A stretch of 7,962 nt of DNA from Sulfurimonas sp. (lineage in GTDB: Bacteria > Campylobacterota > Campylobacteria > Campylobacterales > Sulfurimonadaceae): assembly GCA_030646745.1 (NCBI GenBank), contig JAUSKV010000219.1, positions 1-7,962 of the forward strand, read 5' to 3'. Positions 1 through 7,046 of this stretch are shown here, piece after piece. The position numbers and the translations under genes are program-made. A model generated the notes under the pieces. The model made no database searches. It was not told the DNA's origin and saw only the letters and a list, made by a program, of their open reading frames with translations. The number at the start of each line of letters is the position of its first letter. Position 1 is the stretch's first letter.

Positions 1-1029
1 GTAGAAGCTCTTGATGGAAGTAAATGGAATTTTTTTAATGGTAATTCTGCAACAGCTGAATTTAAACTAGCCATAGATAAAAGAAAACCTCTTCTAAATA
101 TTTTAGGAAATTCATACAAGATATCTAAAGGCGGCTCTGCATTGGTTGTTTTTAAAGCAGTGGATGAGAATATGAAAGAGTTGTATATTGAGGTAGGCGA
201 TAAAAAGTTTCTTGCAGAGCCATTTTATAAAGAGGGTTATTATATTTCGCTTATTGCGTGGTCGATTTTGAATCAAGATTTTAAAGCTAATTTGGTTGCA
301 AAAGATTATGCAGGAAACACTTCGCTGGTCTATATTCCTCTCTATTTACAAACAAAAGAGTATAAAGTTTCAAATATTAAACTAGACGATAGATTTTTAA
401 AAGGAAAAATTGCTGAACTCGCATCCGAGTTTGAAGAGACGCAAGGCGTGGATGATTCAATTCAGCAGTTTAAGATTATCAACGAAAAAATAAGAGAAAA
501 AAATGAGAAACTAATTCATAGCATAACAGCGAAAGTACCTGATAAAATGATTAGTGATTTTAGTATAGTACCAATGTACCCACTAAGAAATGGACAAGTA
601 GTTGCACAGTACGGTGATTACAGAAAATATAGCTATAACGGTGCAGATGTGAGTGAATCGTATCACATGGGGTTAGATTTGGCAAGTAATGCTATGTCAG
701 AAATTATTCCTAAAGACAAGGGCGAAATTGTTTATGCGGATTATAATGGTTTGTATGGAAATATGCCAATAGTTAGTCATGGGTTAGGGCTTTATACCAT
801 TTACGGGCATTGCTCAAGTGTTAATGTAACTGCCGGCAGTTTTATAGATGAAAATACAGTGATAGCCAATACAGGAAAAAGCGGCTATGCTATGGGCGAC
901 CACCTTCATTTCGGTGTTTTGGTTCAAGGCATAGAGGTTCGTCCTCAAGAGTGGATGGATGCAGAGTGGATTAAGCTAAATGTAACAGATGTAATAAATA
1001 GTTCAAAAGCTATGATAGATAAAATTTAG
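1..1029 (+). CDS. M23 (LytM-type) zinc metallopeptidase, 5'-truncated
   Basis: Likely periplasmic peptidoglycan endopeptidase that cuts stem-peptide cross-links. The frame is open from base 1, so the start and any signal peptide lie before the window; a TTG at 142 is internal. Of the 342 visible residues, about 1-120 look like a beta-rich, Ig-like domain ending in KDYAGN, followed by a KLDDRFL segment and a charged helical stretch typical of larger proteobacterial M23 proteins. The catalytic domain covers about 190-325. It has HMGLD (His222, Asp226), YGHC (His270) and DHLHFG (His301, His303). By analogy with LytM, His222, Asp226 and His303 bind zinc, and His270 and His301 are catalytic, so the enzyme should be active. 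It sits just upstream of lpxC, a second envelope gene, but is separated from it by a 90-base gap with its own promoter-like box. The family is clear; the exact bond cleaved cannot be told. Confidence 0.93.
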   Translation, partial: VEALDGSKWNFFNGNSATAEFKLAIDKRKPLLNILGNSYKISKGGSALVVFKAVDENMKELYIEVGDKKFLAEPFYKEGYYISLIAWSILNQDFKANLVAKDYAGNTSLVYIPLYLQTKEYKVSNIKLDDRFLKGKIAELASEFEETQGVDDSIQQFKIINEKIREKNEKLIHSITAKVPDKMISDFSIVPMYPLRNGQVVAQYGDYRKYSYNGADVSESYHMGLDLASNAMSEIIPKDKGEIVYADYNGLYGNMPIVSHGLGLYTIYGHCSSVNVTAGSFIDENTVIANTGKSGYAMGDHLHFGVLVQGIEVRPQEWMDAEWIKLNVTDVINSSKAMIDKI

Positions 1030-1066
1030 TTAAATTCAAGAAGAAGTCAAAGCTTTAGTGACTGAA

Positions 1067-1072
1067 TATAAT
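1067..1072 (+). promoter_or_regulatory. Putative -10 box of lpxC promoter
   Basis: A perfect TATAAT lies in the 90-base gap between the peptidase and lpxC, 47 bases before the lpxC ATG, so transcription would start near 1079-1080 and leave a leader of about 40 bases. I see no convincing TTGACA-like -35 at 16-18 bases. In Campylobacterota the -35 is known to be poorly conserved, so its absence does not count strongly against the site. The rest of the gap (1030-1066 and 1073-1119) shows only a 5-bp inverted repeat and the lpxC ribosome binding site AGGAG at 1108-1112. Confidence 0.5.
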
Positions 1073-1119
1073 ATGGACTTTGTTTATTTTATATGAGATT
1101 TTAAAATAGGAGTATTTAC

Positions 1120-2004
1120 ATGTATCAAACAACTATAAAAAAAGCGGTTGAGCTTGTTGGAATAGGGCTTCACAAAGGTTCTCCGGTTAGATTGCGCCTA
1201 GAGCCGCTAGAGAAAAATAGCGGAATTATCTTTTATCGAAGTGATGTGGATGTTTCTATAGCTCTCACTCCTGCAAATGTTGTTGATACAAAAATGGCAA
1301 CCGTAATAGGCAAGGATAACTATGTAATTTCAACTATTGAGCATCTCCTATCGGCTGTTTATGCATATGGCATCGATAATTTAAGAGTGATAGTAGATGC
1401 GGATGAAGTTCCTGTTATGGATGGAAGCAGTGCGAGTTACTGCATGCTCTTGGATGAAGCCGGCATAAAAGAGCTAGATGCACCAAAGAAAATAATGAGA
1501 ATAAAAAAAGAAATTATGGTTCAAGAGGGCGATAAATATGTAAAACTATCGCCATCTCCTGATTTGAAATATGGATTTACTATAAAATTTGCTCATCCTG
1601 TTATAAACAAGCAAGAGTATGTTTTAAACTTTACAAAAGAGAACTATAAAAATGAGATAGCAAGAGCTAGAACTTTTGGCTTTTTGCATGAGGTGCAATA
1701 TCTTCGCTCAAAAGGGTTGGCTCTTGGCGGTTCACTCGATAATGCAATAGTTTTAGATGATAAAAAAGTCTTAAATCTTGAAGGTTTGAGATTTACGGAT
1801 GAGTTTGTAAGACATAAAATATTGGATGCTATAGGTGACATGTCTCTTATCGGTATGAATTTTATCGGAAATTATGAAGCGATGGCAGGCAGTCATGATT
1901 TAAATCATAAATTGACACTGGCACTTTTAAAAGATGCAGAAAATTATGAAGTGATTGAACTTGTAGGTGAAAAAACTGCGGAGTTAGAAAAAGCGTATGC
2001 CTAA
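1120..2004 (+). CDS. lpxC: UDP-3-O-acyl-N-acetylglucosamine deacetylase
   Basis: Zinc-dependent cytoplasmic enzyme that removes the acetyl group from UDP-3-O-acyl-GlcNAc, the committed step of lipid A synthesis. The 294 residues match the usual family length of about 300. Key residues are present: IEHLLSA gives Glu74 (general base in E. coli LpxC, Glu78) and His75 (zinc), [10 protein letters not shown] gives His232 and Asp236 (zinc), and GSHDLNHKL gives His259, the counterpart of the catalytic His265. MDGSS at 100-104 and RTFGF at 184-188 are also family motifs. The ATG has AGGAG at 1108-1112 with a 7-base spacer. The N-terminus [18 protein letters not shown] matches LpxC starts. The 3' end overlaps the tsaB-like gene by 8 bases, suggesting co-translation. 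E. coli LpxC is controlled by FtsH through its C-terminal tail; this protein ends in KAYA, and whether that acts as a degron is unknown. Confidence 0.97.
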   Translation: MYQTTIKKAVELVGIGLHKGSPVRLRLEPLEKNSGIIFYRSDVDVSIALTPANVVDTKMATVIGKDNYVISTIEHLLSAVYAYGIDNLRVIVDADEVPVMDGSSASYCMLLDEAGIKELDAPKKIMRIKKEIMVQEGDKYVKLSPSPDLKYGFTIKFAHPVINKQEYVLNFTKENYKNEIARARTFGFLHEVQYLRSKGLALGGSLDNAIVLDDKKVLNLEGLRFTDEFVRHKILDAIGDMSLIGMNFIGNYEAMAGSHDLNHKLTLALLKDAENYEVIELVGEKTAELEKAYA

Positions 2005-2455
2005 GAGTGTAGATGTAGTTTTGGTGGCTCTCTCTTCTCCTATTTTATTGGGAATTTATGAGAATAATAAGCTCATAGATTTCATAAGCACTCAAGAGAA
2101 AAGTTCGTACGTATTACCAGAAATATTTGAGGAACTTTTTAAAAAGTATAAAATAGAAAGACTTTTTTATGCAAATGGTCCGGGCAGCTTTATGGCTATA
2201 AAAGTTTCATATATCTTCTTAAAATCTATCAGCATTTTAAAAAATATTCCGCTCTTTGCAACAGATGCCTTTTATTTTAATGAAAACAGTCCTATAAAAG
2301 CGATTGGAAAGCTATATTTTGTTAAAGTTTCGTCAGAAATAAAAACTCAAAAGTTAGAAACGGTTCAAGAGGCAGATTTTCGCCTCCCAAGTGAACTTGA
2401 TTATAACGAGTTTAGTACAGTAACAGCACCACTTTACATGATAGCTGCTGTTTGA
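1997..2455 (+). CDS. tsaB: Reduced TsaB-like tRNA t6A-modification subunit
   Basis: Best read as the TsaB (YeaZ) subunit, a partner of TsaD and TsaE that transfers threonylcarbamoyl to A37 of ANN-decoding tRNAs in the cytoplasm. The diagnostic piece is [12 protein letters not shown] at residues 60-71, matching the GPGSFTGLR region of TsaB, followed by a helix ([12 protein letters not shown]) and PLFATD, as in the family. The N-terminus ([18 protein letters not shown]) follows the ASKHA beta-hairpin pattern, but the usual DTS nucleotide-site residues are degenerate. At 152 residues it is far shorter than E. coli TsaB (about 231), so most of the C-terminal lobe is missing; no frameshift is needed to explain this. 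The ATG lies inside the lpxC end (8-base overlap), with only a distant GGAG at 1980-1983, so translation probably depends on coupling. The alternative is a divergent ASKHA-fold protein with another role. Confidence 0.8.
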   Translation: MPKSVDVVLVALSSPILLGIYENNKLIDFISTQEKSSYVLPEIFEELFKKYKIERLFYANGPGSFMAIKVSYIFLKSISILKNIPLFATDAFYFNENSPIKAIGKLYFVKVSSEIKTQKLETVQEADFRLPSELDYNEFSTVTAPLYMIAAV

Positions 2456-2459
2456 TAAA

Positions 2460-2465
2460 AGGGAG
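2460..2465 (+). promoter_or_regulatory. Ribosome binding site selecting the thrB GTG start
   Basis: AGGGAG ends 6 bases before the GTG at 2472. The thrB frame is open further upstream, but this spacing and the protein start [15 protein letters not shown], which matches homoserine kinases from their first residues, fix the GTG as the start. Confidence 0.75.
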
Positions 2466-2471
2466 AAGAGA

Positions 2472-3353
2472 GTGATAGTAAGCGTACCGGCAACGAGTGC
2501 AAACCTAGGTCCTGGATTTGATTCGTTGGGACTAGCAGTTGATTTGCGTAATAGAGTTGAATTTCATCAGTCAAAATTTTTTAGTGTAAGCATTAAAGGT
2601 GAGGGTGAGAATAATCCTAGATTAAAAGGCAATAATCTTTTTATTAGTATATTTAACGACCATTACAGCCGTTTAACCCAAAAGCAACAAAATTTCAAAT
2701 TTACATTTTACAACCAAATTCCTATGTCAAGAGGCTTGGGTAGCTCTTCTGCTGTCATTGTCAGTGCTATTGCAAGCGCGCATGAAGCTGCCGGTATTAG
2801 AGTTTCAAAGCGCCGAATTTTAAATCATGCACTTTTTTATGAATCGCATCCGGATAATATTACACCGGCGGTTATGGGCGGCTTTAATGTTGCTGCCGTT
2901 GAAAAAAATAAGGTATTTTCTCAAAAAAAACATCTTCCTGATTATATAAAAGCAGTAGTTGTTATACCAAATAAACAGATGAACACATTAAAGGCAAGAA
3001 CACTTTTGCCAAAATCCTACTCCAAAGAGAATGCGATTTACAATCTGTCTCATACAGCTCTGAGCGTTGGGGCATTTTTTAATGAGGATTGGGAGATGTT
3101 AAAGCTTGCATCTCAAGATAGATTTCATCAAAAAGCCAGAATGAAAACATTACCGGAACTCTTCAATGTGCAAAAGGCTGCCTATGAAAGTGGAGCGCTT
3201 ATGAGTACACTCTCAGGAAGTGGGTCAACATTTTTCAACATGGTATATGATGAAGATGCGATAGAGATATCAACTAAATTAACTCAAAAATTTCCAGAGT
3301 TTGTAGTTAAAATATTAGATTTTGATAATAGTGGACTTATAATAGAGAAATAA
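2472..3353 (+). CDS. thrB: Homoserine kinase (GHMP family)
   Basis: Cytoplasmic ATP-dependent kinase that converts L-homoserine to O-phosphohomoserine, the substrate of threonine synthase. The three GHMP signatures are intact over 293 residues: motif 1 [15 protein letters not shown] (6-20), the ATP-binding loop GLGSSSA (88-94) and motif 3 LSGSGST (247-253). Also present are SHPDN (125-129) and KARTLLP (174-180), both typical of ThrB and part of the active-site region. Length is normal. The start is GTG with a well-placed ribosome binding site, 16 bases after the tsaB-like stop, so it belongs to the lpxC-tsaB transcript. The threonine made here and the threonine-dependent t6A modification by TsaB are metabolically linked, but the adjacency may be no more than lineage order. 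An inverted repeat spans the stop codon. A_8 occurs at 2923-2930. Confidence 0.96.
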   Translation: MIVSVPATSANLGPGFDSLGLAVDLRNRVEFHQSKFFSVSIKGEGENNPRLKGNNLFISIFNDHYSRLTQKQQNFKFTFYNQIPMSRGLGSSSAVIVSAIASAHEAAGIRVSKRRILNHALFYESHPDNITPAVMGGFNVAAVEKNKVFSQKKHLPDYIKAVVVIPNKQMNTLKARTLLPKSYSKENAIYNLSHTALSVGAFFNEDWEMLKLASQDRFHQKARMKTLPELFNVQKAAYESGALMSTLSGSGSTFFNMVYDEDAIEISTKLTQKFPEFVVKILDFDNSGLIIEK

Positions 3354-3362
3354 TCTCTATTA
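3340..3362 (+). terminator. Hairpin over the thrB stop codon, possible weak terminator
   Basis: TAATAGAGA (3340-3348) and TCTCTATTA (3354-3362) are exact reverse complements, a 9-bp stem closing a 5-base loop AATAA that contains most of the thrB stop region (TAA at 3351-3353). The stem is AT-rich with three G-C pairs. No long T-run follows directly (next bases AATAAAGCAACTTTT), so it is not a standard rho-independent terminator. It may be a leaky terminator, an RNA-processing or 3'-end stabilising hairpin, or chance. Confidence 0.35.
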
Positions 3363-3373
3363 AATAAAGCAAC

Positions 3374-3386
3374 TTTTAGATACAAT
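3374..3386 (+). promoter_or_regulatory. Putative -10 region at the ylxR start
   Basis: CTTTTAGATACAAT has a T-rich stretch followed by TACAAT at 3381-3386, one mismatch from TATAAT. T-rich tracts ahead of the -10 are the usual form of the main sigma factor's promoters in Campylobacterota. It follows the thrB hairpin directly, as expected for a new transcript. The box overlaps the ylxR ATG (3385-3387), so a transcript from it would begin near 3393, inside ylxR. It could therefore serve infB and downstream genes. Confidence 0.4.
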
Positions 3387-3648
3387 GGCGAAAAAATTTA
3401 ATCTACCTATCAGAATGTGTATCTCGTGTAGAGATAGGCAAGCTCAAAATCAACTATTGAGATTTAAATGCATAGAGGGTTCTATAGAGATTTTTGATGG
3501 AATAGGTAGAAGTTTTTACATATGTAAAAATTGTCTTACTCAAGATAAACAAGTTTTGAAAGCACTTATGCGACAATGCAGAAGTGGAGATAAAGATAAA
3601 TTTACGAACAGACTAAAGGAGATCATCGCTGATGATAGAAAAAGTTAG
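3385..3648 (+). CDS. ylxR: YlxR-family (DUF448) RNA-binding protein
   Basis: Small 87-residue protein of the YlxR family, normally encoded between nusA and infB. The family is thought to bind RNA; from memory, the Bacillus subtilis member (RnpM) has been reported to bind RNase P RNA. Seen here: [11 protein letters not shown] at 8-18, a basic LLRFK at 24-28, and [10 protein letters not shown] at 38-47, which is the family's GR-x-x-Y pattern. Cysteines 12/15 and 47/50 form two CxxC pairs that could bind zinc. The first in-frame ATG after a stop (TAA at 3361) is 3385. It has no clear ribosome binding site and overlaps a -10-like box. The next ATG, 3415, would remove the conserved PIR, so 3385 is preferred. 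The 3' end overlaps infB by 17 bases, which ties it to the translation-factor block. Confidence 0.87.
   Translation: MAKKFNLPIRMCISCRDRQAQNQLLRFKCIEGSIEIFDGIGRSFYICKNCLTQDKQVLKALMRQCRSGDKDKFTNRLKEIIADDRKS
3615..3621 (+). promoter_or_regulatory. Ribosome binding site of infB inside ylxR
   Basis: AAAGGAG lies within the ylxR 3' end, 10 bases before the infB ATG at 3632. It supports that start and independent loading of ribosomes at infB even though the two genes overlap. Confidence 0.65.
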
Positions 3649-6244
3649 AGTACATGAAATTGCAAAAGAGCTAGGAATAGCTTCTAAAGATGTTTTGAAA
3701 AAAGCCACAGATATGGGTATGGATGTGAAATCTGCACAAAGTACAGTGAGCATGGAACAAGCTGATGAATTAATGAAATTTATTATGAATGGTGAACCGG
3801 CAGAACATGCACCAAAAGAGACTGAACAAGAACATAAGAAAGCTATCAGTGATACTCCTAAAGAAACTCCTAGTAAAATAATTCAAACTGAATCTACTAA
3901 AATAGTTGAAATAAAAGCGGATAAAGTAGCAAATACAGAAGATACAGAAGCCGAGCCAAAAGAAAATATTCAGGAAGCTGTAGCAGAAAAAATTGAAATC
4001 AAATCAGAAGATAAAAATATAGCAGAAGAACCTAAATCTACCGGTATAACAGTAATACAACAGATTAAAAAATCTGGCTTAAAAATTGTTAAAAAGAATA
4101 AACCGAAAGTTGAAGAAGTTTTTAATGTTCCTGAAAAACAAGCAAGTATCTCTTCATATGGAAAGATAAGTGCCGAGGTCTTAGAAGAGTTAGCACAAAA
4201 GAAAAAAGCAAAACAGGGTTCAGGAATTGCTAAAAAGCAAGAACAAGGCGTTAAAATAGATATTTTCGGCGGCACCATGAGTGAAGTATCTATGGATTTG
4301 GATGATCAAATAGTTCTGTTGGATTTAAACTCTACTGAGAGAGCAAAACTACCGGTTGAAGAGCCTAGAAAACCAAGAGAGCAGAAGCCGGTTGGAAGAA
4401 ATGCAAATAAAAAAGCAGGAAGCAAAGGTAAAAAGGTTTCTCGAGATAAAAGAAAAACATATAAAAAAGACAAACTGGAAGATGTGATAATAACACATGT
4501 GGAAATACCTGAAGATATTCGTGTTTATGAGTTTGCAGAAGCACTGAACAGACCAATATCTGATATTATAAAAGTTCTCTTTGACCTTGGTTTAATGATG
4601 ACAAAAAATGACTTCCTAGGAAAAGATGAGATTGAAATTTTATCAGAAACATTTGAAGTAGAAGTTTCTATCATTGATCCTAAAGATGCTTTTAATTATG
4701 AAAGTGACTTAAATGAAGAGATTGATGAAAACGCAACTGAACGACCTCCTGTTATTACGATTATGGGGCATGTTGACCATGGTAAAACTTCACTCTTAGA
4801 TGCAATTAGAAAAGCAAAAGTTACAGAGGGTGAAGCCGGTGGAATAACACAACATATCGGTGCTTATACAATCGAGCAACATGGAAAAGCAATAACATTT
4901 TTAGATACTCCTGGTCACGCAGCATTTAGTTCAATGCGTCAAAGAGGAACAGATTTAACAGATATTATAGTAATCGTTGTTGCGGCTGATGATGGTGTTA
5001 AACCTCAAACAGATGAAGTTATTAAGCTAGCAAAAGAGTCGGGCGTTCCAGTGATTATAGCACTTAACAAAATGGATAAAGAGACGGCAAATCCTGACCA
5101 TGTTAAGGGTCAAATGGCCGAGAGAGGCTTAAATCCTGTAGAGTGGGGCGGGGATATAGAGTTTATTCCTATCTCTGCTAAAACAGGTATGGGTATTGAT
5201 GCGTTACTAGAGAATATTTTAATTACTGCAGAAGTACTAGATTTAAAAGCGAATGAGAATGCAATGGCAAAAGCTGCTGTTGTTGAGTCTTCGTTAGAGA
5301 AAGGTCGCGGTCCTCTTGCAACTGTTATTGTTCAAAACGGTACACTTAAGGTGGGTGATTATGTTGTTTGTGGGAGTTCATATGGTCGTGTTAAAGCACT
5401 TCTTGACGAAAATAAAAAACAGATAAACAATGTAAAACCAAGCCATACGGCAGTTGTAGCTGGTCTGAATGAAGTTCCATCTTCTGGTGAAATAATGATG
5501 GCAATGAATAATGAAAAAGAGGCGAAAGAGTATGCACTTAAACGTCATGAATATGATAGACACAAAGAGCTTTCTCATAGTACAAAATCAACCTTAGAAG
5601 ACATGACTTCTATGATTGCAGAGGGTCGTCTAAAATCTCTTAAAATTGTTCTTAAAACTGATGTTCATGGTTCACTTGAGGCTATTAAATCTGCACTTAA
5701 TGAGCTTAGAAATGAGGAAGTAAAAGTTAATGTTATCTCCTCGGGCGTTGGTGGAATCACAGAAAACGATGTTGAATTGGTTTCTAATAGTGAAAATTGT
5801 GTTCTTCTAGGCTTTAATGTTCGTCCTACAGGAAATGTGAAAGCTCTTGCAAAACAGAGAAATGTTGATATTAGAACTTACTCTATAATCTATCAACTTC
5901 TTGATGATATTACGGGAATGCTAACAGGTATGATGGCACCGAAATTTACAGAGATAAATACGGGTCAAGCTGAAGTCAGAAATACATTTAAAGCACCAAA
6001 AGGCATGGTTGCCGGATGTGTTGTTGTGGATGGAAAACTTATTCGTGGCGGACTTGTTCGTGTTATTCGTCAGGGCGTTGTTATTCATGAGGGCGAGCTT
6101 ACTTCACTCAAACGCTTCAAAGATGATGTTGAAGAGATTGGAAATGGTTATGAGTGTGGAGTAATGATTAAGGGTTACGATGATGTAATCGTTGGTGATG
6201 TTATTGAAACATTCAAAAAAGTTGAGCAAAAAGTATCTCTGTGA
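3632..6244 (+). CDS. infB: Translation initiation factor IF-2
   Basis: GTPase that places initiator fMet-tRNA on the 30S subunit and promotes 50S joining. The 870 residues run as follows: an N-terminal IF2N domain (about 1-52, [12 protein letters not shown]); a long Lys/Glu-rich, probably disordered linker (about 53-283) with a more ordered island at about 178-237; a second IF2N-like domain (about 290-345, VYEFAEALN); the G domain (about 372-540); then domains II, III and the C-terminal fMet-tRNA-binding domain IV. All G motifs are intact: G1 GHVDHGKT 379-386, G2 [11 protein letters not shown]3 DTPGH 425-429, G4 NKMD 479-482 and G5 SAK 515-517. Length resembles E. coli IF2 (890). The ATG is inside ylxR and has AAAGGAG 10 bases upstream. 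The stop TGA overlaps the rbfA GTG in GTGA. Internal starts, as for E. coli IF2-beta, are possible, but I found no strong internal ribosome binding site. Confidence 0.98.
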   Translation: MIEKVRVHEIAKELGIASKDVLKKATDMGMDVKSAQSTVSMEQADELMKFIMNGEPAEHAPKETEQEHKKAISDTPKETPSKIIQTESTKIVEIKADKVANTEDTEAEPKENIQEAVAEKIEIKSEDKNIAEEPKSTGITVIQQIKKSGLKIVKKNKPKVEEVFNVPEKQASISSYGKISAEVLEELAQKKKAKQGSGIAKKQEQGVKIDIFGGTMSEVSMDLDDQIVLLDLNSTERAKLPVEEPRKPREQKPVGRNANKKAGSKGKKVSRDKRKTYKKDKLEDVIITHVEIPEDIRVYEFAEALNRPISDIIKVLFDLGLMMTKNDFLGKDEIEILSETFEVEVSIIDPKDAFNYESDLNEEIDENATERPPVITIMGHVDHGKTSLLDAIRKAKVTEGEAGGITQHIGAYTIEQHGKAITFLDTPGHAAFSSMRQRGTDLTDIIVIVVAADDGVKPQTDEVIKLAKESGVPVIIALNKMDKETANPDHVKGQMAERGLNPVEWGGDIEFIPISAKTGMGIDALLENILITAEVLDLKANENAMAKAAVVESSLEKGRGPLATVIVQNGTLKVGDYVVCGSSYGRVKALLDENKKQINNVKPSHTAVVAGLNEVPSSGEIMMAMNNEKEAKEYALKRHEYDRHKELSHSTKSTLEDMTSMIAEGRLKSLKIVLKTDVHGSLEAIKSALNELRNEEVKVNVISSGVGGITENDVELVSNSENCVLLGFNVRPTGNVKALAKQRNVDIRTYSIIYQLLDDITGMLTGMMAPKFTEINTGQAEVRNTFKAPKGMVAGCVVVDGKLIRGGLVRVIRQGVVIHEGELTSLKRFKDDVEEIGNGYECGVMIKGYDDVIVGDVIETFKKVEQKVSL

Positions 6245-6597
6245 ACGAAGCACAAGTAAAGTTAAAAAGAACAGAATCGATTCTATTAGAGTTGATTCCT
6301 GAGGCTCTCGGCGCACTTAACGATAAAAGACTTCATGAGTTAAATGTGATTGAAGTGAAGTGTTCTCGTGGCAAAAGTGACGCTAAGGTCTATCTTGACC
6401 CAGCTTCTTTTAGCGATGAAGAAAAAAAAACATATATCAGTTTACTGAAAAAAGCTCGACCAAGTATTGAAACTCACTGCTTAAAAGATCAAGGTTGGTA
6501 CCGTTGTCCAAATTTTACATTTGAATTTGACGAACAACTTAAAAAATCACAAAGTATGGAAGAACTTTTTAGAAAAATTGCAAAGGAGCCACAATGA
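6241..6597 (+). CDS. rbfA: 30S ribosome-binding factor A
   Basis: Small KH-like protein that binds immature 30S subunits and helps the late maturation of the 16S rRNA 5' end; in E. coli it is also needed for growth in the cold. The 118 residues match the family length. [17 protein letters not shown] is the N-terminal helix that packs on the KH fold, and [17 protein letters not shown] (about 37-53) matches the conserved strand-turn-strand. The start is GTG within GTGA, sharing 4 bases with the infB stop, and no good ribosome binding site precedes it, so translation most likely depends on ribosomes finishing infB. The protein starts [14 protein letters not shown], a normal RbfA start. It contains an A_9 run at 6422-6430. 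It overlaps rimP by 4 bases. Confidence 0.93.
   Translation: MNEAQVKLKRTESILLELIPEALGALNDKRLHELNVIEVKCSRGKSDAKVYLDPASFSDEEKKTYISLLKKARPSIETHCLKDQGWYRCPNFTFEFDEQLKKSQSMEELFRKIAKEPQ
6582..6588 (+). promoter_or_regulatory. Ribosome binding site of rimP
   Basis: AAAGGAG inside the end of rbfA, 5 bases before the rimP ATG at 6594. In contrast to the rbfA start, rimP can load ribosomes itself despite the ATGA overlap. Confidence 0.65.
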
Positions 6598-7046
6598 GTT
6601 TAGAGAGCGACATAAAATCACTGGTTGAATCTTTAGATTTAGAGCTTTATGATACTGCCGTAGTAAATGAAAATGATGAGACTATTTTCCGTGTAAGCGT
6701 TGTCTCCGGTAAAACTACAGAGGATGGTAAGAAAGCCGGTGTAAGCATGGACTCCTATGTTGAACTTACACATCTTATCTCGCCTTTGCTGGATGTTACT
6801 CCTCCCCTTTCAGGCGAATATAGACTTGAAGTCGGTAGCCCAGGTATTGAGCGAAAATTAAATAATATTGGTCATTTTAAAAAATCAATAGGTGAAGATC
6901 TCTCAATCTTAATGTCAAATAAAGAGAAGTACAAAGGTAAACTTTTAAGAGTAGAAGGCAATAAAATATTTTTAGAAGTAAACGCAGAGGAAGTTGAGAT
7001 AGATTACAGCGAAATCTCAAAAGCTAAAACATACTTTGAATGGTAA
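6594..7046 (+). CDS. rimP: Ribosome maturation factor RimP
   Basis: Cytoplasmic protein (old DUF150 family) that binds free 30S subunits and aids early assembly of the 30S head. The 150 residues match E. coli RimP. The signature YRLEVGSPGIERKL lies at 76-89, followed by HFKKSIG, all at the usual place at the end of the N-terminal alpha/beta domain. The C-terminal part (about 95-150) is a small SH3-like beta barrel ending in EISKAKTYFEW, where family members typically carry an I-x-K-A-x-L motif. It starts in the ATGA overlap with rbfA with a good ribosome binding site. In most bacteria rimP leads the nusA operon; here it follows rbfA, a rearranged order. Its last 7 bases overlap the chosen ribD start. 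Confidence 0.94.
   Translation: MSLESDIKSLVESLDLELYDTAVVNENDETIFRVSVVSGKTTEDGKKAGVSMDSYVELTHLISPLLDVTPPLSGEYRLEVGSPGIERKLNNIGHFKKSIGEDLSILMSNKEKYKGKLLRVEGNKIFLEVNAEEVEIDYSEISKAKTYFEW

Noticed and set aside
142..144. TTG as the start of the M23 peptidase
   Set aside because: The frame is open to base 1 and the upstream residues continue the same Ig-like domain, so the gene begins outside the window.
1045..1063. AGTCA/TGACT inverted repeat after the M23 peptidase gene, considered as a terminator
   Set aside because: Only 5 bp with a 9-base loop and no T-run after it; too weak to call.
1644..1841. 65-codon open frame on the minus strand opposite lpxC
   Set aside because: Lies wholly inside the conserved LpxC sequence; its translation shows no domain.
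3970..4278. 102-codon open frame on the minus strand opposite infB
   Set aside because: Phe/Ser/Cys-rich translation that mirrors the Lys/Glu-rich IF2 linker; no ribosome binding site and no recognisable domain.
4277..4279. Internal ATG in infB as an IF2-beta type second start
   Set aside because: No purine-rich ribosome binding site at a suitable distance; only the E. coli precedent suggests it.
6273..6284. Perfect 12-bp palindrome AGAATCGATTCT near the start of rbfA
   Set aside because: About two such palindromes are expected by chance in a window this size. It lies in coding sequence, with no flanking symmetry or promoter beside it.
6104..6316. 70-codon minus-strand frame across the infB/rbfA junction
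   Set aside because: Antisense shadow of two well-supported genes, low-complexity hydrophobic translation with no start signal.
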